A DNA stretch of 64,000 nt from Bradyrhizobiaceae bacterium PARB1 (GTDB taxonomy: Bacteria; Pseudomonadota; Alphaproteobacteria; Rhizobiales; Xanthobacteraceae): NCBI GenBank assembly GCA_002256345.1, contig NKIY01000004.1:79876-143875 (forward strand). Reading direction: 5' to 3'. Both the position numbers and the translations under genes were made by a program. Under the pieces are notes generated by a model. That model was given only the letters and a program-made list of their open reading frames with translations. It had not been told where the DNA came from and ran no database searches. How positions within the stretch are numbered: position 1 is the first letter of the stretch; every line of letters begins with the position of its first letter. Of the stretch, positions 7,924 through 17,740 are shown one piece after another.

Positions 7924-8037
7924 GATAACAGTGTTCCTATTCCCGCTTGCCCTTTCCGTCAAGGCGCGCTTGAAGTAGCCGGTAAAGTTGCGATTTTTCA
8001 GGGTATTGTCCCGGAAAGCCGACCGAAGGACCAGACC

Positions 8038-9144
8038 GTGACGTTCACCCTCGCCCCCGATGCCGATGGAATTCTACCCGACAGCATGATCGAGGCGATG
8101 GCTGAGGCCGGCCTGATCCTGCCCGAATACGACTTCGTCGAAAGCCAGATCCAGCCCGCCAGCCTCGATCTGCGCCTCGGCCCGATCGCCTATCGCGTCC
8201 GCGCCAGCTTTCTGCCCGGACCGAACGTCACGGTCGCCGAGCGCATCGACGAATTGAAGCTGCACGAGATCGATCTCTCCGAAGGCGCAGTGCTCGAAAC
8301 CAACTGTGTCTATATCGTGCCGCTGCTGGAAAGCCTCGCGCTGCCGCCGCACATCTTCGCATCCGCCAATCCGAAGAGCTCGACCGGCCGCCTCGACGTC
8401 TTCACCCGCGTCATCGCCGACGGCACGCGCCGCTTCGATGTGATCGGTGCAGGCTATCATGGCCCGCTCTATGCCGAGATCAGCCCGAAAACCTTCCCTG
8501 TACTGCTGCGCGAAGGCTCACGCCTGTCGCAGGTGCGGTTCCGCGTCGGCAATGCCGCGCTCGACACCGAGGCGCTGGAAGAGCTGCATGCACAGGAGCC
8601 GCTGGTCGATTGCGAGGATGCCGATCTCACGGGCGGCCTTGCTGTCTCCGTCGATCTCTCCGGCGAAAATGCCTCCGGCTTTGTCGGCTATCGCGCCAAG
8701 CGCCACACCGGCGTGGTCGATGTCGATCGCCGATCGGGTTATGCGGTGGAGGATTTCTGGGAACCGATCCATGCGCGTCCGGACCGCACGCTGATCCTCG
8801 ATCCCGGCGAGTTTTATATCCTGGCCTCGAAGGAGGCCGTGCAGGTGCCCCCGGATTACGCCGCCGAGATGGTGCCGTTCGATCCCTTGGTCGGCGAGTT
8901 CCGCGTGCATTACGCCGGCTTCTTCGATCCCGGCTTCGGCCATGGCGGCGCCGGCGGCAAGGGCTCGCGCGCGGTACTGGAAGTGCGCTCGCGCGAAGTG
9001 CCGTTCATCCTCGAACACGGACAGATCGTCGGTCGCCTCGTCTATGAACGCATGCTGGATCGGCCGGATTCGCTTTATGGCCAGCGCATCGGCTCCAACT
9101 ATCAGGGCCAGAATCTGAAACTGTCGAAGCACTTCAAGGTCTGA
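8038..9144 (+). CDS. dcd: 2'-deoxycytidine 5'-triphosphate deaminase, two-domain type
   Basis: A 368-residue protein of the long alphaproteobacterial dCTP deaminase type, about twice the size of E. coli Dcd because the trimeric dUTPase-like fold is repeated. The N-terminal domain has QPASLDLRLG, the nucleotide-binding NPKSSTGRLDVFTRVIAD and GPLYAEISP. The C-terminal domain repeats the pattern (VDVDRRSGY, FEFDP-like FDPLVGEFRVHYAGFFDPG). It converts dCTP to dUTP for thymidylate synthesis in the cytoplasm. The start is GTG at 8038, after GAAGGA. It diverges from metZ and ends at a bidirectional-looking hairpin terminator. Confidence 0.92.
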   Translation: MTFTLAPDADGILPDSMIEAMAEAGLILPEYDFVESQIQPASLDLRLGPIAYRVRASFLPGPNVTVAERIDELKLHEIDLSEGAVLETNCVYIVPLLESLALPPHIFASANPKSSTGRLDVFTRVIADGTRRFDVIGAGYHGPLYAEISPKTFPVLLREGSRLSQVRFRVGNAALDTEALEELHAQEPLVDCEDADLTGGLAVSVDLSGENASGFVGYRAKRHTGVVDVDRRSGYAVEDFWEPIHARPDRTLILDPGEFYILASKEAVQVPPDYAAEMVPFDPLVGEFRVHYAGFFDPGFGHGGAGGKGSRAVLEVRSREVPFILEHGQIVGRLVYERMLDRPDSLYGQRIGSNYQGQNLKLSKHFKV

Positions 9145-9154
9145 GCATCCAACG

Positions 9155-9188
9155 AAAAAAGGCCCGCATAAACATGCGGGCCAGGTTT
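9155..9188. terminator. Terminator between dcd and convergent porin gene
   Basis: GGCCCGCAT-aaac-ATGCGGGCC is a 9-bp perfect stem with AAAAAA on the left and AGGTTTT on the right. It can therefore serve both the plus-strand dcd and the minus-strand porin gene. Confidence 0.8.
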
Positions 9189-9252
9189 TCTGGAGAGTCC
9201 AAGTCGACAGAGGAAGCGACGCCGGCCGTAACCGGCATCGCTTGTCGCAGAG

Positions 9253-9915
9253 TTACTGAACGAAACCGCCGCCCAGATTGCCGAGATTGAAGCGGTAGTT
9301 CAGACCGGCCTTGATGCTGTGCTGGTCGTTCTTGAAATTACCGAAGCCACCAGCCGGCGTAACGAAGTTGACGGTGCCGAAGTCGTAATACTGATACTCG
9401 ATCTTGCCCGACCAGTTCTGGGTGAACAGGTATTCGAGACCGCCACCGACGGTGTAACCGTCGCGACCACCGTCGCCACCGAAACCGTTGCTGAAGCGGG
9501 TATCAGCCCAGGCATAACCGCCCTTGGCGTACAGCAGGGTCGGACCCCAGGTGTAGCCGAGACGGCCGGTCACCGAACCGAGGCCACGATTGTCAATGTT
9601 ACTGTTGGTCGCGAGGAAGCTGTAGCTGGCTTCCAGACCGAGCACCCAGTTCGGCGCGAACTGCATGTCGTAACCGCCCTGCACACCGCCAAGGAACGTG
9701 CCGTCACGGCTGCCAGCGAGCACATTGTCCTCACCTGGGAAACCGCCACCGATGTGACCGCCGATGTAGAAACCGGTCCAGTTATAGATCGGCGTGACGG
9801 GAGCCTGATAGGCCGGCGCCTTGGTGTACGGACGAGCTGCCAGATCGGCTGCAGACGCGGGAGCAGCCAAGGCGACCATGGCAACGGCTGCGGTCGAAAG
9901 CAGATACTTCTTCAT
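9253..9915 (-). CDS. Omp25/Omp31-like outer-membrane beta-barrel protein
   Basis: A 220-residue exported protein. The signal peptide is MKKYLLSTAAVAMVALAAPASAAD, followed by a proline-rich linker and an eight-strand-type barrel opening NWTGFYIGGHIGGG. Alternating hydrophobic strands continue to a C-terminal segment KAGLNYRFNL, typical of porin-like surface proteins of rhizobia and brucellae. The ATG at 9915 is chosen because GAGAGGAAT precedes it; the track ORF adds seven unlikely residues. It is a single-barrel relative of the two double-barrel proteins at 56.6-59.6 kb. Surface structural or adhesion roles are usual for the family; no specific function is visible. Confidence 0.88.
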   Translation of the reverse strand: MKKYLLSTAAVAMVALAAPASAADLAARPYTKAPAYQAPVTPIYNWTGFYIGGHIGGGFPGEDNVLAGSRDGTFLGGVQGGYDMQFAPNWVLGLEASYSFLATNSNIDNRGLGSVTGRLGYTWGPTLLYAKGGYAWADTRFSNGFGGDGGRDGYTVGGGLEYLFTQNWSGKIEYQYYDFGTVNFVTPAGGFGNFKNDQHSIKAGLNYRFNLGNLGGGFVQ

Positions 9916-10205
9916 AGATATTCCTCTCAATCCCAAACTGGATTGATCCGAACCTAGACGATTGCGCGGCGAATGCTGTCACAACCGTGCAACAACGCTT
10001 CAAACGAGTATGGCAGGTTTTGCCGCATTGTCGCGCTTCTGACACATGCGCGCCGCATTCCCGCATAGCAAGGTATCTCTGTGCCAGGAAACATGCATAA
10101 CGATGGGTAAACTTCAACCTGCGCAGCACGGTGCCGAGATGTGCTACTGCTATCGCAGCGGCACAATGACGCCGCCAAAAAGGATACGAGGAAATGAACT
10201 AGGCG

Positions 10206-11750
10206 ATGGCCAACCCGACGGCAGCTGACGCATATGCGCCGCGTACCATCAAACTCAATGCGCACGACAATGTCGCGATCGTGGTGAATGATTTCGGATT
10301 GCCTGCGGGAACCCGGCTCGCCGACGGCATCACGCTGCGTCAATTCGTGCCGCAGGGCCACAAGCTCGCTCTTGTCGAAATCGCGAAGGATCAGCCTATC
10401 ATCCGCTACGGCGAGATCATCGGCTATGCGATCGATGCGATTGCTGCCGGCGACTGGGTCGAAGAAGCGCGCATCCATATGCCAGACGCGCCAGAACTCG
10501 ATCGCCTCGATATCGCAACCGCCATTCCAGCGCCGCAGGAGCCATTGACCGGCTACACGTTCGAAGGCTTTCGCAATCCCGATGGCTCGGTCGGCGTGAA
10601 GAACATTCTCGCCATCAGCACGTCGGTGCAATGCGTCGCCGGCACGCTCGAATTCGCGATCAGGAAGATCAAGACCGAGCTCCTGCCGCGCTATCCCAAT
10701 GTCGATGACGTCGTTGCCGTCACTCATGGCTATGGCTGCGGCGTCGCCATCAATGCGCCGGACGCCTATATCCCGATCCGCACGCTGCAGAACATTGCGA
10801 AGAATCCGAATTTCGGCGGCGAAGTGATGGTGGTGGGCCTCGGCTGCGAGAAGCTCGCGCCCGAGCGACTGCTGCCGACCAACGATCCCGCCAGCATGAT
10901 GCGCCTGCAGGACGAGAGCAATCAAAGCTTCGGCGACATGGTGGACACCATTGTCACCATGGCCGATGCACGCCTCAAAATTCTGAACCAGCGCAAGCGC
11001 GAGACAGTGCCTGCCTCCGAACTCGTGATCGGCCTGCAATGCGGCGGCAGCGATGCCTTCTCCGGCGTCACCGCCAACCCCGCGCTCGGCTTCGCCAGCG
11101 ATCTCCTGGTGCGCGCCGGCGCCACGGTGATGTTCTCCGAAGTCACCGAAGTCCGCGATGCCATCGAACTGCTCACGCGACGCGCCGCGAATGAGGATGT
11201 CGGCCGCGCTCTGGTGCGCGAGATGGATTGGTACGATTCATATTTGGCCCGCGGCGGTGCTGACCGCAGCGCCAATACCACGCCAGGTAACAAGAAAGGC
11301 GGCCTCGCCAATATTGTCGAGAAGTCGCTCGGCTCTATCGTGAAATCCGGATCGTCGGCGATATCAGGCGTGATTGGCCCTGGCGAGCGGGCTACGACGA
11401 AAGGCCTGCTGTTCGCGGCAACACCGGCGAGCGACTTCATCTGCGGCACGCTGCAATTCGCCGCCGGCATGCAGATGCAGATATTCACCACCGGCCGCGG
11501 TACGCCTTATGGCCTCGCGCAAGCACCGGTGATCAAGGTCTCGACGCGCACCGAGCTTGCCAAGCGCTGGCCCGACTTGATCGATTTCGACGCCGGCCGC
11601 ATTGCTTCAGGCGAGATGACAATCGAACAGGCCGGCTGGGAGCTGTTCCAGCTGATCCTCGATATCGCCAGCGGCCGCAAGCAGGTATGGGCGGATAAAT
11701 GGGGCCTGCATAACGATCTTGTGCTGTTCAATCCCGCGCCGGTGACGTGA
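10206..11750 (+). CDS. Galactarate/altronate dehydratase family protein (GarD/UxaA-like)
   Basis: A 514-residue cytoplasmic sugar-acid dehydratase. An N-terminal SAF-like domain (residues about 1-100, with AIVVNDFG and [11 protein letters not shown]) is joined to the main domain. That domain contains [12 protein letters not shown], the Cys/His motif [16 protein letters not shown], and the C-terminal [12 protein letters not shown] signature. The length matches GarD, with both UxaA domains on one chain. It dehydrates galactarate or altronate to a 2-keto-3-deoxy product using a divalent metal. No sugar-acid aldolase or transporter gene is adjacent, so the true substrate is open. A GAGG-containing purine stretch precedes the start. 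Confidence 0.82.
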   Translation: MANPTAADAYAPRTIKLNAHDNVAIVVNDFGLPAGTRLADGITLRQFVPQGHKLALVEIAKDQPIIRYGEIIGYAIDAIAAGDWVEEARIHMPDAPELDRLDIATAIPAPQEPLTGYTFEGFRNPDGSVGVKNILAISTSVQCVAGTLEFAIRKIKTELLPRYPNVDDVVAVTHGYGCGVAINAPDAYIPIRTLQNIAKNPNFGGEVMVVGLGCEKLAPERLLPTNDPASMMRLQDESNQSFGDMVDTIVTMADARLKILNQRKRETVPASELVIGLQCGGSDAFSGVTANPALGFASDLLVRAGATVMFSEVTEVRDAIELLTRRAANEDVGRALVREMDWYDSYLARGGADRSANTTPGNKKGGLANIVEKSLGSIVKSGSSAISGVIGPGERATTKGLLFAATPASDFICGTLQFAAGMQMQIFTTGRGTPYGLAQAPVIKVSTRTELAKRWPDLIDFDAGRIASGEMTIEQAGWELFQLILDIASGRKQVWADKWGLHNDLVLFNPAPVT

Positions 11751-11757
11751 GGCGTTC

Positions 11758-11846
11758 GTAGCCCGGATGGAGCGTAGCGCAATCCGGGAGACGGCGTTTT
11801 AACACGCTCGACATCCCCGCATTACGCTCCGCTCCATGCGGGCTAC
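11758..11846. repeat. Long REP-like inverted repeat
   Basis: GTAGCCCGGATGGAGCGTAG is mirrored by CGCTCCGCTCCATGCGGGCTAC across about 30 bp. It separates the convergent dehydratase and PQQ-dehydrogenase-like genes and is a two-armed version of the element at 2848-2876. Confidence 0.7.
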
Positions 11847-11849
11847 AAA

Positions 11850-13187
11850 CTACTGCAGCGCCGCGGCCTTTGCGCCTGAGGCCGTCACGCGCCAGATTAC
11901 GTTGCCGACATCATCGGCCACCAGCAGCGCGCCCTTGTTGTCGAGTCGTACGCCGACCGGTCGCCCCTGCGCTTCGCCCTTCTCATTCAGGAAGCCTGTC
12001 AGCACATCCTGTGGCTTGCCCGACGGCTTGCCATCGGTGAACGGCACGAAGATCACCTTGTAACCGCTCTGCGGCTTGCGATTCCATGAACCGTGCTGTC
12101 CGATAAAGGCGCCGTTCTTCATGGAAGCGGGAAAGCCTTCGCCCGTATTGAAGGCCAAACCGAGCGACGCCGTATGCGCGCCGAGCGCATAGTCCGGCAC
12201 GATCGCCTTGGCGACGAGTTCCGGCTTCTGCGGCTGCACGCGGACATCCACGTGCTGGCCGTAATAGCTGTAAGGCCAGCCATAGAATCCACCATCCTTC
12301 ACCGAAGTCATGTAGTCCGGCACGAGATCGCTGCCGATCTCGTCGCGCTCGTTGACGACGACCCATAGAGCGCCGCTCTGTGGATTCCAGGCCGGTCCGT
12401 TGGGATTGCGCAGGCCGGACGCGAACACGCGCGAGGTGCCGTTGACGCGGTCGATCTCGAGGATAGCGGCGCGGTTCTTCTCGATATCCATGCCGTTCTC
12501 ACCGACATTGCTGTTTGAGCCGACGGTCGCATAGAGCTTGCTGCCATCGGCGCTGGCGGTGAGATCCTTGGTCCAGTGATGATTGAGGCCGGCCGGCAGA
12601 TCGACGACCTTGGTCGCTGCTGCCGTGATCCTCGTGTCGCCTTCAGTATACGGGAAGGCCACCACCGCATCAGCATTGGCGACATAGAAACGATCGCCGA
12701 CAAGGACCATGCCGAATGGCGAATTCAATCCTTCGAGAAACGGCGCCTTCATCTCGGCGACGCCGTCACCATCGGCATCGCGCAGCAGCGTAATGCGGTT
12801 GGCGGAGGGCGCTCGCGCGCCAGCATAGCCCATCACCTTGGTCATGACCCAGCCACGAATGCTGAAGCCGCTATCCGGCTTGGGCGGCGCATTGCTCTCG
12901 GCCACCAGCACATCGCCATTGGGCAATGTGTAAACCGTACGCGGATGATCGAGGCCGCTGGCGAAGGCGGTGACGACCATGCCCTCCGCCGCTTTCGGCT
13001 TGGCGCCATCCTGCCAGCCCACCGCCTTGGAGACATTCACCGTCGGCAGCAGCGTCTTGTTCGGCTCGACAAGCTTTGGCGTCGGCCCGAAATCCTCGCC
13101 CGAGGCGATCGTTGACTGCTCGTTACATCCCGCCAGTGGCAGCGCCGCGATGAGAAGAACGGTGGAGAGCAGGAATTTTTGGCGCAT
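11850..13187 (-). CDS. PQQ-dependent sugar dehydrogenase / sorbosone dehydrogenase-like lipoprotein
   Basis: A 445-residue beta-propeller protein with a lipoprotein signal ([14 protein letters not shown]), so it is probably anchored in the periplasm. Propeller and PQQ-site-like elements are [56 protein letters not shown] and [16 protein letters not shown]. These match the L-sorbosone/soluble glucose dehydrogenase superfamily. It would oxidise an aldose or similar substrate and pass electrons to the respiratory chain. The substrate cannot be told from sequence. The gene stands alone between the long REP element and a divergent hypothetical gene. Confidence 0.82.
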   Translation of the reverse strand: MRQKFLLSTVLLIAALPLAGCNEQSTIASGEDFGPTPKLVEPNKTLLPTVNVSKAVGWQDGAKPKAAEGMVVTAFASGLDHPRTVYTLPNGDVLVAESNAPPKPDSGFSIRGWVMTKVMGYAGARAPSANRITLLRDADGDGVAEMKAPFLEGLNSPFGMVLVGDRFYVANADAVVAFPYTEGDTRITAAATKVVDLPAGLNHHWTKDLTASADGSKLYATVGSNSNVGENGMDIEKNRAAILEIDRVNGTSRVFASGLRNPNGPAWNPQSGALWVVVNERDEIGSDLVPDYMTSVKDGGFYGWPYSYYGQHVDVRVQPQKPELVAKAIVPDYALGAHTASLGLAFNTGEGFPASMKNGAFIGQHGSWNRKPQSGYKVIFVPFTDGKPSGKPQDVLTGFLNEKGEAQGRPVGVRLDNKGALLVADDVGNVIWRVTASGAKAAALQ

Positions 13188-13318
13188 GGAATTTCCTTAC
13201 GATGACGGAACTCAATGCGCCCAATGCAGAAGCGTTCGATCTCCCTGCATGAATTTCATGTGAAGCGGCGCGAAGTCGCAGCTATGGTCGCCATCAACAA
13301 TCATAAGGGATGGAAGCG

Positions 13319-14362
13319 ATGACCGCAGCAAATGACGAAGCTACCTGCAAGCGCTGGCGTGGCGTCGCCGATCTCTATCACGGCACTTTCACAGGCCTGA
13401 TCCTCACCGCCGTCACGCGCCGCGGCACTGCCGATGCGACGGAATTCATGTTTCGCATCTTCCGCCGTCAGCAACAGGAGCGTTTCATCGCCGGACTGGA
13501 CAAGCTGGGATTGTCGCATCTGCCGCCGGCAGTCGCAGCCGCTCAGTATCATTATCTCTCCAACTGGATCGGCGGCGTCTCGGTCGAGTATATGCATGAG
13601 AGCGATCGCAAGGCATGGATCCGCTATCCGCCGCCGCGCTGGATCTGGCGTGGCACGGCGATCTGCGGCATTCCCGGCGAGGTCTCGCGCGCGATGCTGC
13701 GCGGCTGGCACGCCAATAACGGCGTCGCGCTCGGCAATCTCAAGCTTGGCTTCGTCTGCACCAAACAGAGCGTCGATGGGCAGGACGGCCTCGAGGGTTA
13801 TTACTGCGAATACGATCACGAGCTCGACGTGGATCAGCGCCTTGTCTTCGCACGACATCTCGAAGCGCCGCCATTCGATCCGGCCAAGGCGCCTGCACTG
13901 CCGGTCGATAGCTGGCCTAGGCCACGGCTGGAGAAGGCCTACCGCAACTACGCCATGGAATATGTGCGCACCGCCGCGCCGGTCGCCGTGCAATTGTTCG
14001 GCCCTCATGATGCCGGCTATCTGCTGCGCCTCACCGGCAAACTGATCGGCATGCAATATTACGACGAGGTCGCAGCAAGTTTCGGCATGACCCGCGGCGA
14101 TGCCACGACCTTCGCGAACTTCTTCGCAGCCTTGCTCGCCGCGCAGGACGACGAATTCGCCGTCGATAAATCCGCGGGCGCCGTCCGCATCCAGCAAAGG
14201 ACATGGAAACTGATGGACGGCGTCGCCGATGCGCATCCCGCCTGCGCGGACGTGTTGCTCGGCCTGGTCGAAGGCCTCGCCGCCGGCTGTGGACGCAACA
14301 TTCCCATCACCATGACCGCAGAGCGGAACGGTGCGCGGCCATTCACTTGGACGATTGGTTGA
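13319..14362 (+). CDS. Conserved hypothetical protein, 347 residues
   Basis: I do not recognise a family with confidence. The protein has no signal peptide or membrane segment. It is rich in aromatic and charged residues, with WIRYPPPRWIWRG near residue 105, EYDHELD near 190, and a helical C-terminal half containing GYLLRLTGKLIGMQYYDEVA. The C-terminal part loosely recalls small helical domains of the ATC-hydrolase type, but I would not assign that function. The start at 13319 is preferred over 13310 because AAGGG then lies 9 nt upstream. It is divergent from the PQQ-dehydrogenase-like gene and followed by the MATE gene on the same strand after 123 bp. Confidence 0.7.
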   Translation: MTAANDEATCKRWRGVADLYHGTFTGLILTAVTRRGTADATEFMFRIFRRQQQERFIAGLDKLGLSHLPPAVAAAQYHYLSNWIGGVSVEYMHESDRKAWIRYPPPRWIWRGTAICGIPGEVSRAMLRGWHANNGVALGNLKLGFVCTKQSVDGQDGLEGYYCEYDHELDVDQRLVFARHLEAPPFDPAKAPALPVDSWPRPRLEKAYRNYAMEYVRTAAPVAVQLFGPHDAGYLLRLTGKLIGMQYYDEVAASFGMTRGDATTFANFFAALLAAQDDEFAVDKSAGAVRIQQRTWKLMDGVADAHPACADVLLGLVEGLAAGCGRNIPITMTAERNGARPFTWTIG

Positions 14363-14485
14363 ACGACCTCATATTGCAGTGCAATTCGAACAGCGCCCAT
14401 GCACCGGGCGCGTATGGCGCTCGCTGCGAACGATGCTAGGAAAGACTGTGTCCGGCATCCAAGATCGGACCGTCAGGGAGACTGC

Positions 14486-15931
14486 ATGTCCGAGGTCGCG
14501 CTCGCCGAACGCCCACTGGTCGATGGCGAGAAACAGCCGCTTCCCGAACTGACCGCTCCCGCCCGCAATCCGCTGCTCGATCACGCGATCCTGCCGACCC
14601 TGCTGCGCCTCGCCTGGCCGAATGTCGTCGCGCTTTCGGCCGGCACCGTCGTGGTCATCTTCGAGACCACTTATATCGGCCGACTTGGCACCGAGGCGCT
14701 GGCCGCGATGGCGCTGGTGTTTCCCTTCGTGATGCTGACCATGACCATGTCCGGCGGCGCCATGGGCGGCGGTGTATCCTCGGCCATTGCGCGCGCGCTC
14801 GGCGCCGGCGACCGCGAGCGCGCCGATACGCTGGCAGGACATGCACTCCTGATCGCTATCTGCTTCGGCCTCACTTTCACGGTTGCGATGCTGACGTTCG
14901 GCGCCACGCTACTGCAACTGCTCGGGGGCCGCGGCAATGTGCTGAACCAGGCTCTCGCCTACATCACCATCTTCTTCGCCGGCGGCGTCATTCCCTGGCT
15001 GATGAACACTTTTGCAGCGATCCTGCGCGGCACCGGCAATATGAAAGTGCCTTCCGCCATGCAGACCACATCGGCGGGACTACAGATCGTGCTCGGCGGC
15101 ACGCTCGGCCTCGGCCTCGGTCCAATTCCGCAGTTCGGCATGGCCGGCGTCGCAGCGGGCACGCTGACCGCCTTTGCCTTCGGCGCGAGCGTGATGGGCT
15201 GGTATGTGTTTTCCGGCCGCGCCCGGGTGCAGCCGATGTTGAAAGGCTTTCGCATTCAGCGTGGCATGTTCTTTGACATCCTCAAGGTCGGCGCCATCGC
15301 ATGTTTCAACCCGCTGCAGGGCGTTCTGACCCTGCTGATCTTCACCCACATGCTGGCGCATTACGGCACCGAGGTGCTGGCCGGCTACGGCATCGGCGCG
15401 CGCCTCGAATTCATGCTGACGACGCTGGCCTTCGCTGTCGGCATTGCATCGGTACCCATCGTCGGCATGTCGATCGGCGCGGGCCGCATCGACCGCGCGC
15501 GGCGCATCGCCTGGACTGGCTGCGCATTGGCTTTCGTCGTTGTCGGCCTGCTTGGCACGCTGCTCGCTATCTTCCCCCATGTCTGGGTCAATCTCTTCAC
15601 CGACGATCCCGGCGTGCGCACGGCGAGCCGCACCTATCTCGCCACCTGCGCACCGATGTATGCCTTTCTCGGCCTCGCGACGGTCTCCTATTTCTCGTCG
15701 CAGGGCGCCGCGAAGGTGCTCGGCCCCGTACTGGCACAAACGGCGCGGCTCGGCTTCGTCTGCATCGGCGGCTGGTATCTGCTCTCGATCGACGCCGCAG
15801 CCACAAGTTTCTTCCAGCTCGCTGCGGCATCCATGGTGCTGCTCGGCGTGCTCTCCGTGCTGAGCGTGCTGCTGACACGATGGGGGCCGAAATCCGGACC
15901 GGTGCCCGAGGTCCGGCCCGTGCTGTCATAG
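14486..15931 (+). CDS. MATE-family efflux transporter
   Basis: A 481-residue multidrug/toxin exporter of the inner membrane with twelve predicted hydrophobic segments in two related halves. Characteristic features include TLLRLAWPNVVALSAGTVVV and IGRLGTEALAAMALVFP in the first half and IASVPIVGMSIGAGRIDRARR in the second. The start at 14486 (MSEVALAERP, after AGGGAGA) is chosen over the longer ORF, whose extra 29 residues look non-coding. Substrates are cations or drugs coupled to Na+ or H+ in the family. It ends exactly where the convergent SRPBCC fusion gene ends (adjacent bases 15931/15932). A second MATE protein lies at 50.8 kb. Confidence 0.9.
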   Translation: MSEVALAERPLVDGEKQPLPELTAPARNPLLDHAILPTLLRLAWPNVVALSAGTVVVIFETTYIGRLGTEALAAMALVFPFVMLTMTMSGGAMGGGVSSAIARALGAGDRERADTLAGHALLIAICFGLTFTVAMLTFGATLLQLLGGRGNVLNQALAYITIFFAGGVIPWLMNTFAAILRGTGNMKVPSAMQTTSAGLQIVLGGTLGLGLGPIPQFGMAGVAAGTLTAFAFGASVMGWYVFSGRARVQPMLKGFRIQRGMFFDILKVGAIACFNPLQGVLTLLIFTHMLAHYGTEVLAGYGIGARLEFMLTTLAFAVGIASVPIVGMSIGAGRIDRARRIAWTGCALAFVVVGLLGTLLAIFPHVWVNLFTDDPGVRTASRTYLATCAPMYAFLGLATVSYFSSQGAAKVLGPVLAQTARLGFVCIGGWYLLSIDAAATSFFQLAAASMVLLGVLSVLSVLLTRWGPKSGPVPEVRPVLS

Positions 15932-16855
15932 TCAGGTGCGTCTGGCGGCGAACTCCACATCGAGCAGCCACGTTCTGCCATCGTCAGGCGAGGTCTCGCC
16001 GCGCCAGAGAAACGATTGCGTTGTGATATTCGAGAAGCTCCAGCGGATCGGACGCCCTTCACGATCACGGCCGAGCTGCACGATGTCGTTCTCCTCCTTG
16101 CGGCCGATCATAGTGAGGAAATTGGAGATCACCGGATCGCTCCACTGGATCTGCCAAGCATCGATGCGCGGATCATAGACGCGGAGCGTGGTGCCGTAGG
16201 AGAATGCATTCGCTTCAGCGTCACCGTCACGCTGTGCGCCGCGCTTCGGCACAATCCAGACATCTTGAATGGCACGCCCTTCCAGCACCCAGCCGAAATG
16301 CCATTCGCCTTGTCTCCGCCGCTCCTTGCCGTCGGGCATGTAGTGGACGACGTCGAGCTCCCACGCGCCGATGAGCCAGCCATAAAGATCCATGTGGGCG
16401 CCGCGATCAGCCGCGGGACCGCTCGCGCTCAGCGCATCACGGAAGGAACGCGAAGGACACGGATTGTCCTTGAAATGATTCGCCATTGCCGCGAGGCCGA
16501 GATCCATCTGCGTGCTGACATAGCCCGCGATCTCGTTGGGCAGCAGATCCGCTGACCATTCCAGCCGGCAACGATCCGATCCGTCGGCCACGACCAGCAC
16601 CGAAGCGCTATGCTGGGTGATGCGTTCGTTACTGATAGCATAGACGAGCCGACGCCGCGCATGATCGCAATCGACCAGCGTCTCTCGCGCCGCCGTGCCA
16701 TTGCCGAATGTGACGATGCGCGCATCGCCATCGAGCTGTGTGTTCGTGACGAAACCCGGCACCAGTCGCGTATGCAGCGCGCCAAAATCCGCCACCGCTG
16801 CCCAGACCTCGCCAACCGGCGCGTCGAGTGAGACCGTCTTGTAGATAGAAGCCAT
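15932..16855 (-). CDS. SRPBCC (polyketide cyclase-like) domain fused to DUF1579-like domain
   Basis: A 307-residue cytoplasmic protein of two parts. Residues 1-145 are an SRPBCC/START-like ligand pocket (MASIYKTVSLDAPVGEVWAA, then RLEWSADLLPNE). Residues 150-307 form a lipocalin/DUF1579-like domain (HMDLYGWLIGAWELDV, EWHFGWVLEGRAIQDVWIVP). The region around residue 145 is a short hydrophilic linker and there is no frameshift, so this is a true fusion. It is the last gene of a minus-strand set after ogt and araC (33 bp gap), so the AraC protein may control it. No catalytic residues are recognised; a small-molecule binding or modifying role is inferred. Confidence 0.72.
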   Translation of the reverse strand: MASIYKTVSLDAPVGEVWAAVADFGALHTRLVPGFVTNTQLDGDARIVTFGNGTAARETLVDCDHARRRLVYAISNERITQHSASVLVVADGSDRCRLEWSADLLPNEIAGYVSTQMDLGLAAMANHFKDNPCPSRSFRDALSASGPAADRGAHMDLYGWLIGAWELDVVHYMPDGKERRRQGEWHFGWVLEGRAIQDVWIVPKRGAQRDGDAEANAFSYGTTLRVYDPRIDAWQIQWSDPVISNFLTMIGRKEENDIVQLGRDREGRPIRWSFSNITTQSFLWRGETSPDDGRTWLLDVEFAARRT

Positions 16856-16888
16856 GCCCGTCTCCTTGAAAGAGCCGAACCGGACCTA

Positions 16889-17731
16889 TCAATGCAACGC
16901 CAGCCGTTCTTGGAGAATCTTGCGGCTGCCCTTCGATGCCTGCCGGAATGCGCGCGGCGATGCGCCCGCGGCGCGATGGAAGCTGCGCACGAAATTGGAG
17001 AGATCGCCGAAGCCGACATCGAAGGCGATATCGGTGATGGGATTTTCGCTTTCAGCCAGCAGCCGAGCTGCATGGCGCAGCCGCGAGCGCACCAGATATT
17101 GATGCGGCGTCACGCCGAGTGCATCGCGGAACATGCGCAGGAAATGGAACGGGCTGACGCCAGCCTGCTTCGCCGCACCGTCGAGATCGATCGACTCCGC
17201 CGAATGCACCGCGATCCACATGGCGGTTTCCACGGCACGGCGCCGATCACGTGCGCCGATCGTCGCCTGCCTTCGTGCCTTGCCGGAAACCACATTGACA
17301 AGCCGTGCGGCAAAAGCCTGGCCAATCTCGTCAAAGCCGAGATCGCTCTGCCCGCTTGCCACTGCCTGCGCCAATTCTCCCAGTGTCATTAGCTCGGCCA
17401 GTGGCGCGGCGCTGCCCTGCCGCCAGACCGAGACGTCATCGCCGATCAGATCGACCACCTCGGGCGTAAATGCAAAGGACAGGCATTCGTCGCCGCCCGC
17501 ATGATGCTCGTGATGGCAGACATATTCTTCACCGGGCGCACCGATCAGAACGGCGCCGGCGACCAGCTCATGTGCTCGCCCGCGACAGCGGCAGCCGAAA
17601 CTGCCCTTGCGCACATAGGAGATGGAGTGGCTGGCATGCTGTTCGGCAAATGGCGCATCATCCGGACCCGCCGCACAGCGATAGTCCGTCACACTGATGC
17701 CGCCGCTTTGGAAAAGCGTTCTCGCTTGCAT
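16889..17731 (-). CDS. AraC-family transcriptional regulator
   Basis: A 280-residue regulator. The C-terminal 100 residues hold the paired AraC helix-turn-helix ([20 protein letters not shown] and [20 protein letters not shown]). The N-terminal half is a cupin-like sensing domain unusually rich in Cys and His: GCRCRG, then [13 protein letters not shown]. This could bind a metal or react with an electrophile. It sits 9 bp downstream of a DNA alkyltransferase gene and upstream of the SRPBCC fusion gene, all on the minus strand. That order suggests it regulates its own cluster. Confidence 0.85.
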   Translation of the reverse strand: MQARTLFQSGGISVTDYRCAAGPDDAPFAEQHASHSISYVRKGSFGCRCRGRAHELVAGAVLIGAPGEEYVCHHEHHAGGDECLSFAFTPEVVDLIGDDVSVWRQGSAAPLAELMTLGELAQAVASGQSDLGFDEIGQAFAARLVNVVSGKARRQATIGARDRRRAVETAMWIAVHSAESIDLDGAAKQAGVSPFHFLRMFRDALGVTPHQYLVRSRLRHAARLLAESENPITDIAFDVGFGDLSNFVRSFHRAAGASPRAFRQASKGSRKILQERLALH

Positions 17732-17740
17732 GCACGAAGG

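Noticed and set aside
13301-14236. 311-residue minus-strand ORF
   Set aside because: It overlaps the plus-strand hypothetical gene, which has a better ribosome site and codon pattern.
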